A program made the position numbers and the translations under genes. Below, in pieces: positions 37,101-49,100 of a DNA stretch of 64,000 bases. The notes beneath the pieces were generated by a model. It did no database searches, had not been told where the DNA came from, and saw only the letters and a program-made list of their open reading frames with translations. Origin of the DNA: Nelumbo lutea (Eukaryota; Streptophyta; Magnoliopsida; Proteales; Nelumbonaceae); contig JAKGHH010000002.1 in assembly GCA_022828595.1 (NCBI GenBank), positions 87,512,076 to 87,576,075 of the forward strand, in the 5' to 3' direction. Position 1 is the stretch's first letter. The number at the start of each line of letters is the position of its first letter.

Positions 37101-40100
37101 ATCCGCCCACAGTCCTTGGGTTTTCATAAGGTGGCTGGACCCAAGGACCATTTAGTGTAAATGTTGGGCCCATTGAGAGTCCATAGTGATGAACTCCAGG
37201 GGTTCACTGTCTTCTACAGTGAATTCAACTAGGCCTTGTAACAAAGGCTAGGTTGAACCCATGTGGCTGATGTGTAGATCAATGTTTGGGTCCCACGCCA
37301 TACAAAGAGAGCCAACTGGGCAGCAGGTTAAGAGGTTAAGTGAGCACATAAACTTAATGGGCCTAAAGCCCAATTTCGAACTAGGATAATTAGATTAATT
37401 AAATAAGGGCGGATATGGATTTGGATCAGCAGATAAGGATAAGAGGATAAGTCTTATCCACTTAAAGAGTCCAGATCCAAATAAAGATTTGGATCAGGAA
37501 ACTCCTAATCAGATTAGGAGGTTGTCTCTTTAAAGGCTATAAATAAGAGAGCAGGGCGGACATGAAAAACACACCAGACACAACTCAGCAATCTACAGAG
37601 TTCTTCCCTGTTCTTGCCGCCCCTACCCAGTTCGATCTCCACTTGTGGGAGTGATCAAGAATTGTTCTTGATATTGCTTCTTGGTAGAAGAAGCAATTTG
37701 AAGTCGTGCTCACCAGCCCTCTATTCCATTCTTGCTGAAGAATTCGGTTCTTGCAGAAGAGCCGTCTTGCTGATCCTACTTCACCTCACATTTTGTCATC
37801 TTCAGTGGAAGCAGGTTTTGGTTTTCTCCTTGGGCGTGAACACCTTCATTGGGAGTTACTGCTACTTCGTATCAGGTATATCCCTCTCCTCCCTTTTGGT
37901 TTCAGATCTGGTCCGGTTTGGTTCAAGATTGATCCTTGAAAATGCAGTTTTTTAAAATAGGGAATGCGATTCCCAGATGGGAGAGAGAAATTTTTGAAGT
38001 TTCGCCCAACTTTCCTACAGGGTTCAGCCATCCATATGATGGATCTCTCATCCCTTTCAGAAATTTGATCCAAAGTCTATTAAGTGTCTTCTTGGGATAT
38101 TCTTCAATCCAAAAAGTGTACCCTTATTATGGCCCTGGCTCTAGAAAAAAGTATGTCCAAAGATGTTACATTCTTTGAGTCTACTCCCTTCTTTTCTTCT
38201 TCTCGTCCCTGTCTTCAGGGGGAGAATGCTAGTGAAGATCAGACACTTTTTTGTATATCGATTCCTGCTTCAGTTGTAACTACCATTGTCGATCCTTCTC
38301 CTTCTCTTCCTCCTTGTGGTGGTAGTAATACACCTCTTGTGCCTCCTATTCCTCGGTCTTGGCACCAGTGGTTCGTTAGACGAAAAAAGATGATGACTCC
38401 AGAGATTGAATGTCCATTACAATCTGACTTCCCAAACTCAAGTAATCTGGATTCTAAACCACTTCTTGTTTCTGATACTTGCGGTGAACCTATTACTGAG
38501 CATGCTAGTGTGGTTTCTGACTGTAACCTTACAATTGCGATTTGTAAAGCTAAAAGGATATGTGCTAAATATCCTATCTCAAAATATGTCTCTTATAATA
38601 CCTTATCTCCCTCTTATTGTGCCTATAACTCTTCCATTGCTTCTGTTTTTATCCCTCACAGTGTTATTGAGGCAGTGCAGTTCCCTCATTGGAAGGATGC
38701 TATGAACCAAGAAATGGAGGCGCTTGAGAAAAATCAGACATGGGAAATTGTTTCTTTTCCAGTGGGCGAAGTTACTATTGGACGTAAGTGGGTTTACACA
38801 GTAAAGCATAAAGCTGATGGCTCAATTGAAAGGTATAAGGCTCGACTTGAGGCAAAAGGGTGCACTTAATCTTATGGCATTGATTATCAGGAAACCTTTG
38901 CTCCAGTAGCCAAGATGAACTCAATTCGAGTTATCATGTCTCTTGTTTCCCATTATTCTTGGCCCTTGTATCAAATGGATGTTAAGAATGCCTTCCTTAA
39001 TGGCGACCTTCAGGAAGAAGTTTACATAGAACTTCCTCTTGGAGAGAACATCCCTAGAAGTGCAAGAAAGGTTTGTTGTTTATAGAAATCCCTTTATGGC
39101 CTTAATAGTCCCCTAGAGCTTGGTTTGACAAATTCAGAAAAGCTATCTTAAAAACTGGCTTTTCTCGATCTCAAGCTGACCATACCTTGTTTATCAGGAG
39201 AGCGAATGGAAAAGTGACTATGTTGATAGTATATGTTGATGACATTATTATCACAGGAGATGATATCTCTGGAATTACTGAACTAAAGTCTTTTATTGCT
39301 ATTGAATTTGAAATTATAGATCTTGGAAATCTTCGGTATTTCCTAGGGATTGAGGTTGCAAGGTCAAAGAGGGAAACTTATATTTCTCAAAGGAAATATA
39401 TCCTTGATCTGCTTCAGGAAGTAGGGAAATTGGATTGTAAATCAATTGAAGCTCCAATTGATCCCAATCATAAGTTGGGAATTGATGATGGAGATGTCCT
39501 TCCTGACAAACTTGTGTATCAAAGACTTGTCGGTCGCCTTCTCTACTTGTGTTTGACTAGACCAGATATATCATATGTTGTAAGTGTGGTTAGCCAATAT
39601 ATGCACAAGCCTAAATCATCTCATATGCAAGTAGTGAATAGAATACTAGCCTATTTAAAAGGATGTCCAGGAAAAGGAATGTTGTGTTCTAATCATGGGC
39701 ATCTCAAGGTAGAGGCTTATTCTGATGCTAACTGGGCAGGCTCTATTGATGATAGGCGGTCTACTTCTGGTTATTGTACCTTGGTGGGTGGTAATGTTGT
39801 ATCTTGGAGAAGTAAGAAACAATTAATTGTGGCTCGATCTAGTGAAGGGGTAGAGTACAAAGCTATGGCTCATGGATTTTCCGAATTGTTATGGGTAAAG
39901 AACTTGTTGACAGAAATGGGACTAAAGATTGATACTCCAATGATATTATATTGTGACAATCAAGCAGTCATAAACATAGCCCACAATCTTGTTCAACATG
40001 ACCATACAAAGCATATAGAGGTTGATCGATATTTCATTAGAGAAAGAGTTGCTAGTGAAGATATTTGTTTACCTTTTGTGAGGTCTGAGGATCAATTGGT

Positions 40101-43100
40101 CGATTGTCTTACTAAAGGTGTCTCCAAACCAAAGCTTAACAACAATTTGAACAAGCTGGGCATGACAAATATATATACTCAGCTTGAGGGGGAGTGTTGA
40201 GAGCGTAAGGGCATTTATGCCCTTTCATCCTTTATTGTATTTGGGCACCTATTCAAGGGCCCATTTGTAATTTTCTTCAAAAAGTTAAGAAGGCCTCTTT
40301 AGGGTGTGAATAGTAACACACCTGTATTCTTCGACAAAACTCTTCTTCTACCTCTTCTTCCTCTTCTTCTTCTTCTTCTCCTTCTCCTCGACTACTTTAA
40401 CTAAGCCTCTTCCACCTCCCATTACTACTAAGGTAATAGGTCAGCCTTCTTCTACCCCTTTACAAAGGCAAAAAGAAGTGTACAACCCATTGCATCTCCA
40501 AACACCTATCCTACAACCTTCTTTCCCTAACCTATTATTCATTTCTTGCCTTTGTTTCTACACGATGTCACTAGGTCTGCCCCATAAGCTTTATACCTGA
40601 ATGGAGGGATGCTATGATGACTGAACTAGACGCTTTGCATAAGAACCATACCTAGGATATTGTGGACTTTCCTGAGGGGAAGGAACCGATTGGATGTAAA
40701 TGGGTATTCACTATCAATATCATTCTAATGGTACCATTGAAAGGTTCAAGGCTCGGTTGGTTGCTAAAGGTTATATTCAGATGTACGGTGTTGATTACCT
40801 AGGGACATTTGCCCCTGTGGCAAAAATGACTTTAGTTCGAGTTTTGCTATCTCTTGCTACTACTTTTGATTGACCTCTTCACCAATTTGATGCTAAAAAT
40901 GCCTTTTTGAATGAAGATTTACATGAGGAAGTTTATACGTCTTTACCTCTATGTATGGAAAGGAAATGCAAAGGACGGTGCATAAATTGAAAAAGTCCCT
41001 TTATGGCCTAAAACAATCTCCTAGAGCATGGTTTCAGAGATTCCGAGCTACTCTTGTTGCTTTCGGTTATACATAGACTCAGTTCTATCATGCTTTATTT
41101 GTTAAGAGGAGAGACTACTTGGTGACCTATCTAATTGTTTATGTTGATGGCATTGAGGTTACTGGTAATGATACTTAGGAAGTGATTTATCTCAAAAGAT
41201 TTCTTAATACTAAATTTGAGATCAAAGACTTGGGTGACCTCAAATATTTCCTGGGAATTGAGGTTGCTCGATCCAAGGATGATATTTTCATCTCTCAACG
41301 CAAGTATGTCCTTGATTTACTTGCAACAATTGGTAAATTTGGTGCCTAAACCGACTTCCACTCCTATCGACTTAAATCATAAACTCTCAACTACTGATGG
41401 TAAACTGTTGACTGATAGGGAAGTGTTTCAGAGACAGCTTTGGAAACTGCTATATCTCTCATGACTCGACCAGATATTTCCTATGCAGTGAATGTCATTA
41501 GTCAATTCATGCATTCCCCCATATATACAAATTTATTAGCTATAGAGAGGGTTTTGTGTTACCTAAAAGGTACTCCGAGGAAGGGTATCTTGTTTGTTGA
41601 GCATGGCCACATGAAGTTGGAAGTATACACCAATGCTGACTGAGCTGGATGTATTGATGATAGGATATCTACTTCAGGATACTGTGCTATGGTGGCAAGG
41701 AACATTGTTTCATGGAGGAGTAAGAGGCAGTCAGCTTGCCATTTGTTGCTTCTAAAGAATAATTAGTTGATGTTTTGACAAAAGGTGTTCCAAAAGGGAA
41801 GCCAATACATTATATAAGCAAACCGAGCATGATTGGTATCTATGCTCAACTTGAAGGGGAGTGTACAAAGATTGGGCCGAATGGGCCGTAGTGATTTACT
41901 TTTATTTAGTAATGTTCTCTTATATTGTTTTTATTTCTTTTAAGTGATGATCTGGTCACCCACTTAAGGGCAGATCTGTAATTAGTCTTAATTAAACAAG
42001 TTTAATAAAAGATTAGAGAGCTAGGAGAGAAGGATTGAACTTTCTCCTCCTCTCTTTCTTCTCCATGTTCTTCTTCTTCTCTCTACTGTTATCTTCTCTT
42101 CTCTTTTTTTTTTCTTGCTGAAAGTTGAGAATTATTTACAGATTTATTGATCTGAATCACATCTCTTTTATCTATGCATTTCTTTCCTTTGAACCAGGGA
42201 GAACAAAAATCTTGTCATTATTTCTTAAAATCAAGCATAAGTGGTCATTTCATCATTCTTTTTTATTTATTTTGTGGCTTAAACCGTTGATGATTTAGAT
42301 GAAGCCCCATAATAGTTGTATATGATAATATACATATACTATAAAGTATGTATATCATGCTACATAGTAAAAAAAATTACAACCTTGTTTTAGGAAGTGC
42401 AATTGAATATATATGTAAGAAGAAAAGTTATCATTAACAAGCCAATTGCAACTTCAAAGCAGTGGGACTTAATGTCAGAACAAGAACAAAGAATTTGGTA
42501 CACTTAAATTCCATACAAAGTGAATTAACTACAAAACAATCTAAACATATGAATATAATTACTTTCCTTGTGTAAAAGAAAAAGAAAATGAACATTTTGT
42601 TTTCTGGAGAACTTTACTTACTAAAACATATGTATCCTTGTCAGGATTAAACTTAGTTGTTATTTCTGGGCCCCAACTCCCAAACTGGCGAAGGGGAAGA
42701 ACCTGAAAACCTGGCAAAGAGGCCTGGGCACTGTTCCCACCAAATAATTAAGCACACAAACAGAAACAGTAGCAGGTGAAAAAGATATCCCATAATTGGC
42801 TAAACAAATTATTGCCATAAACTTGCAAAAAACATTTCAATACTCTTGGAAGTAATATCATCTTTAGATTTATTTCTTGTTGGACATTTTTTTTTTCTTT
42901 AGAGAAAGCATTGGAAAATGTTGGCTGAGATCTCAGAACCTGTCTTAGTGAGATAAAACAAAGATATGATTGGATAATGTGTCATATGGAATTTACACTC
43001 AAAATTGAAGTATTTGACATGATATGGCACCCCCTTGCAGAGGACCTGGATATCATAATTCAGAAATTACCAATTTATCAAGATCATCAGTTTCTACAAG

Positions 43101-46100
43101 TAACTAAATTTCCAGTATTTGGAAAAAAAGTGGAAGAGCTGCTAATTCATCAATGGTTTTTATGTAGTGTTCCTTTGATTCTCAATGGAGGCATGGGCCA
43201 TTAGAATTTATAGTGAGAAGCTATCTCCCCTACCAAGGGTTTAATCTTTAGCTTTGGTGGTAACTTTGATCCACATGGTAGTGGAATTAGTTTATAGAAG
43301 AATATGGAATCTCGCATAACTCCACCAGTGTTGAGCTTGTCATACATTGCTGGTTCCAAGTCCAGATAAAAGTGGGTTGTGTTAGGTTGGCAGCTGACAT
43401 TAAAATTTTTTCTGAACTCTTATGACCATGGATCCTGAATTGTCATTTCATGCTCATGTTAGGTTGTTTCTTGAAAATGATGTGCTAGGACAAACACTTG
43501 GTTGTGGTGAGAAATGGGCAAGGGTTCCCACATCTTTTTGGATGAGGGGAGTAAAGAAGTTAGTCTAAGAGACAATACTTCAATTAACTAATTGGAAGTT
43601 GGAATGATATAGTATGGAATCCTTTCCGATGCTGTTTGAAATAGCTTGCAACAAAGAAGCAAAAATAGCTGACCACTTGATGTTGGAGAACAATGATATA
43701 GTATGAAATCCTCAATTCCACAGGAATCTTATATTGAGAAATAACACCTCTATTGGACACATTTGTTTTTGATCAGCAAAGAAGAATTAATTTTATTTAT
43801 CAGCGAAAAGCCGGAGCCAAATTACAATACAGCCAACATTCCAACAAAGCAAAAAAAAATAAAAAAATAAAAACCTCCAATTGATCCCAAAACAGCTGCT
43901 GCCTATAGACCCCCTGCTTAGCTAAAGAATCAGCCATTCCATTTGCAGTCCTTCTAATCCAAGTGAATGAGGCATTGAGTTCCCTTGCCAGACTTTCTAT
44001 CTCTCTCAGAGTGTGTCTACATATCCAGGGACCATTACACGTTCTAGTAGTCCAAGAGATAACCAGTCTTGAATCCCTTTCTACTTCCAAATTTTGAAAG
44101 TTTGCTTGCTTAGCGAGTTTTAGACCTTTGTAACAGCGCTAGCAGCTCAGCCTTTATTGAATCTCCTACCCCTAGAAGACCCAAGTACATTGCCAATACT
44201 TTCCGTGAACAATCTCTAACCTGCCAGTCCCGGTTTTCCTAAAGAGCTCCCATCAAAGTTCAGCTTTATTTTATTGCCACCTGGGAGCTTCCAGTCCATC
44301 ACTTTTTTATTTTTCCCTTTAGTGGAGTGTGCAACTTCATTCCATGCTCTTGTAATGCCAGTCATTTGAAAGCTTTGAAAGAGATCTAGTGTTTTTAGCC
44401 AGCTTGCAACCTTTATCTTTAATAGAATCCACAATTTCTTCTTTTGACCTTCGCCTTTCATTTAAGATCCTTGCATTTCTTTCCTCCCAAACAGTCCACA
44501 CTAGTGCTGCCCTAACTGCTTTCCACATTACCCTTCCTCTTTTTTTCGGTTGCCTTAGGAAGTTTGAGTTGAAGAGACTCACTATATCCTGGGGAGTAGT
44601 CCACCTGCAACCAAAGAGAGAGCAAAGAGAGTCCCAGACAAAGAGCACAATAGGACAATGAAGCAGTAAATGTGGTAGGGATTCACCATTTGCCAAGCAA
44701 AGAATACACACATGAGGAGAGGGGCATTTATTTGGCTTCCTCTTTTGAAACATGTCACAAGTATTCACCTTTCCAAGGAAAACCTCCCAACACAAAGCTT
44801 GAACCTTGGGTGGAATGGGCTTTCCTCTAAATCTCTCTCACTAGGAAGTTGATCTTCCCATTGCCCTTCGCAAAGGGAAGAGAAAGTGTACTACCCATTG
44901 CATCTCAGACCATCTTTCCTATAAAACCTTATCATCCTCCTACCGAGGTTTCCTTTCTTCCCTAGATTCTATATTTATACCCAGGAATGCTACTAAGACA
45001 CTCTCCAAACCTGAGTGGAAAACAACTATGCAAAAAGAGATGGAAGCCTTGGTTAAAAACCAGACTTGGGAGATAGTCAATCTTCCTCCAAACAAGGAGA
45101 CAGTCAGATGTAGATGGGTGTTCATTGTGAAGTACAAGCCTGATGGCAGTATAGAGAGGTACAAGGCAAGGTTGGTTGCAAAAGGGTATACACAGACCTA
45201 TGGCACTGATTATCTGGAGACCTTTGCACCGGTTGCTAAGATGAGTTCAGTTCAAATTCACGTCTCTAATAACCACCTATTCATGGCCCCTATTTTAGCT
45301 TGATGTTAAAAATGCATTCCTCAATGGAGATTTGCAGGAGGTATATATGGACACCCCAACTGGGTGCCTGGGTCTTATGAAAATGTTGGTAAAAGAAAGG
45401 TTTGTAAGCTAAAAAAAATCATTGTATGGCCTAAAACAGTCACCTAGGGCATGGTTTGACAGGTTTAGAGGGGCACTTATCCTCTTTGGGTACACACAAA
45501 CCTAGTCTGATCACACTCTCTTTGTGAAAAGGAGAGATGCACTTGTATCAATTCTGATTGTATATGTGGAAGATGTAGTAGTTACAGGAAATGATCTGAA
45601 GGAGATTGATGCTCTCAAGAAATCATTACAGCAAGAGTTTGAAATCAAAGTTCTTGGTAAGCTAAAATATTTCCTGGGGATTGAGGTTTCAAGATCCAAG
45701 CATAGGATTTTCATCTCTCAGAGAAAGTATGTACTATACCTACTGTAGGAGACTGGAAAGTTGGGAACCAAACCAGGTGACACTCGTATTGACCCAAATC
45801 ATAGAATTAATGCTGTGGATGGTGAGTTACTTAAGGATGTGGAGAGATATCAGAGAATGGTGGGCTGGCTATTATGTTTGTGTATGATGCGTCCAGATAT
45901 TTCCTATGTTGTTAGTGTTGTGAGCCAATACAAGTATGCACCTTGGGTTCAGCACTAGGAAGCCATTGAAAGAACACTTGCATACCTGAAGAAGCACACC
46001 GACAGAGGTATTCTTTTCTCAAACCATGAAAATCTGAAACTAGAGTCTCATATAGATGCAGATTGGGCAGGTTGTTTATATGACAGGAGATCTACATCAG

Positions 46101-49100
46101 GGACATGTACCTTTGTGGATGGAAACTTGATCTCATGGAAGAGTAAAAAACAGGCAATTGTGGCTAGGTCAAGTGCAAAGGCTGAATATAGTTCCATGGC
46201 TCATGGTGTCTAAAAACTACTTTGGATTATATCCATACTGAATGAGATTGGGGTTAAAACAAAGGAACCTATGGTGTTATATTGTGACAATCAAGTTGCA
46301 ATCAATATTGCCCACAATCCAATTCAGCATGATAGGACAAAACACATTAAAGTTGATAGGCACTTCATAAGAGAAAGGGTAACAATCGGAGAAGTTTGCT
46401 TCCCTTATGTCTCTTCAAAATTGCAGTTGGCTGATGTACTCACTAAAAGGGTTGCAAGGAACAAGCTTGAACATGATTTATGTAAGTTAGGAATGTATGA
46501 CACTTACTCCCAACTTGAGGGGGAGTGTTGAGATTTAATCAGTTTTGTGTAGATTTAACAGTAATTTTTATATGTTAATTGTTTGATAGGAAGTGGGGAT
46601 CACAGCATTTATGTTAGGTCCTTTGTTGATTGTTTCTTAAGTCTTTTATGTTGTTTTAGATGCTTGTCACCCTATAAGGGCATATTAGTCATTGTACTCC
46701 ACTATATTTTTAATATAAATACTAGTGAAGGGGGCGGACAGAATTAAGCTCTCTTTCTCTTTCTCAAATCTCTTTCTCTTCTTCTTCTTCTCTCTCTTCT
46801 CTTCTTCAAGAAAATATATTTTCTTTTACAGATTTTTTTTAATACAAAATTTTTTAAATCAGCAGATTTCTACTGTTTTATTTGAAGAAAACTCCAGGGT
46901 GGAAGCTTATATTAATCCAGATTGGGATGCTTGTGTTGATGATAGGAAATCAATAGGCCACTGTACATTTGTTGCTGGAAATCTAGTGTCCTGGAGGAGC
47001 AAGATCCAATTAGTAGTAGTGAGACCTAGTGTAGAGGTAGAGTATCGGGTCATAGCACATGGTGTTGCAAAGCTACTCTAGATGAAGATCCTCCTAGAAA
47101 AAAAAAAAAAAAAAAATTGGAGTTTATTTCTGATGGTCCTTTAAGACTATACCTCGATAATCAGAATACTATTAACAATACTCATAATCTAGCACATCAT
47201 GATAGGATGAATGAAAAACATTGATGTGGATCAATACTTTATTTGTGATTTTCTTGTGAAGTCTCTTTAATTTGTCTGAAGCTATGTCAACAATTGGCTG
47301 ATAATTTTACCAAAGGAATTACAAAATTCATTTTTAGCAGAAAAATGAAATTACAGTTCTTACACTTCTTCAGGTTCACGAACATCTATCAATTGAGCCT
47401 CTTCAAAGAAACTTTGGTCTTGCATTTTTGCATGAAGCTCCTCTGGGTCAATGTCTTGAAGTATAAGTTCTTCCCTAGAAGCATTAGTTTCCCCAAACAA
47501 GTACAAAATAAAATGATAATTAGAAAATGTATTTTTTGAATATCAAGTAGAATTTTCCATTAAAGGTTTCTCAGACATACCTTTCAGACAATACTTGCAA
47601 CAAGTGCCACCCAAATTTAGTCCTGCATCGCACAACTTTGTTTAAAGGTGCACTGAATGCAGCCTCCTCAACCTCTGGTACCTGGTGACACCAAGAAATC
47701 CATCATACTAGCTTGGCTCTAATGTATGTTGAAAATGAGAACCTATGGAGACAAAGATACTGGATATACTGAACCAAAAAAGAGAATCCATGGACAATTC
47801 TATAGACATAATTTGTTAATAATATAAACATGGGGGAGGGGGAGAGGACCCTTGTGCAAACAAAGGGAACAGTTCTCTTTCTATTTTTCCAGTTAGCAAA
47901 GGCTCTTGTGAGGTGGCAAGCCTTGCCATTCAAAGGGTCCCCTTGGAGGTTTGTATCAAAACCCCCAGGTCAGATAATTGGAGATATTTGGTTCGCTGCC
48001 CAGATGTGACAAACGGTCAGCAGAAGAAACTTAATTAGGTATCAATGGTTTGCCTTTTCTTATGATTCACTGGAAAATTTTATTAATAGAGAAGCAACAT
48101 CTCGCATACCCAACTAGGTATCAATGGTTATGGTCATAAATTTTATTTAATCTCACATAATTTTTTATCAGCAACAGATAACAGAATTTTATTAGATAAA
48201 AGAAAAAACAGTACAACAAGAGGTTGCAGCTTTGCATTACAAATATAGATTGTGAGCATACCCCTGCTATCCCACCCCAACTCAGATCTTACAACTGAGC
48301 CCAAAACAGCTGATGTCTTAATGCAGTGGGGCTAGCAACAAACTATCACAAGACAGAAAGAGAGATGAAGAGAGAACGTGAGAGAGAGAGAGAGGGGGGG
48401 AGGGGGAGAAAGGGTAGAGGAAGAGAAAAGAGAGAAATCCCAAGGAATCACTCCAAGGGTCCTAGAATCACTCTAGGATTTGTAGGAATCACTCCATGCA
48501 GAAAACTTGCAAGAGAGCTCTAAAGAAATCTTCATTCATTAGCTTCAAAAGAAGAGAATACATCTACTTATGGAGAGGCCCGGAATACTGTTCACCATAA
48601 TTACAAAAATGCCACCCCTTGTCTTGTGCATCAAGAAACGTAATAACTTTCTACCTACTAATGCAAATAAACTGAAAATTGAAAGAGAAACACTACTAAG
48701 CTAGAGGAACAAGATGCTATAGCCCAAACCCACATGGGACTGGTCAAAATGACGAAAATACCCATACTGTCCAAATATACAGAAAGACAAAAAATCAGAA
48801 AATTCCAAATTTGATTATTCAGCTCCCACATTATTCTCTTCTGGTTCAAAAAAACTCATCCTCGAGTTTTGAAGAACATGAGGATGAAAAGTTGATGTAC
48901 ATCCATGACTAAAGGAGTAGTAATTCCCATGGCTACTTCAACACACTTTGACTGTAGAGTGTAGAGTAGATGTCACACATATAGCTATAGATGGATCTTG
49001 AAAGCAGTGTATGTCTGTAACACTGACTCCATAACCTTCATTGTTAAATAATCAATAACATTAGCTTCTTGACCACTTACATCACCAATCAGCCTAACCT

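Larger units (their letters stand above)
21546..38059 (+). mobile_element. Copia element E (A family), host to nested F and D
   Basis: The 5' LTR is 21546-22541 plus 27998 to about 28197, the internal region about 28198-30891, and the 3' LTR 30892-31025 plus 36428-38059. F sits in the 5' LTR and D in the 3' LTR, each with its own target duplication. E has lost the end of its 5' LTR, leader, gag and protease in one deletion, and its polypurine tract plus the first bases of the 3' LTR in another. Its flanks (CTCAG left, GAAAT right) do not match, so the right flank was probably rearranged. Confidence 0.85.

Noticed and set aside
38060..40200. Integrated pararetrovirus or retrovirus from the RT-RNase H frame
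   Set aside because: Integrase lies before RT, RNase H follows with a copia-type [10 protein letters not shown] motif, and a GAGGGGGAG tract and LTR follow: Ty1/copia. No envelope, movement or coat protein is seen.
42977..43204. 75-codon plus-strand frame in intron 5
   Set aside because: No recognisable domain and no flanking exons; probably chance.
48326..48523. Open frame rich in Arg and Glu
   Set aside because: Low-complexity GAGA purine tract within the presumed LTR of N.
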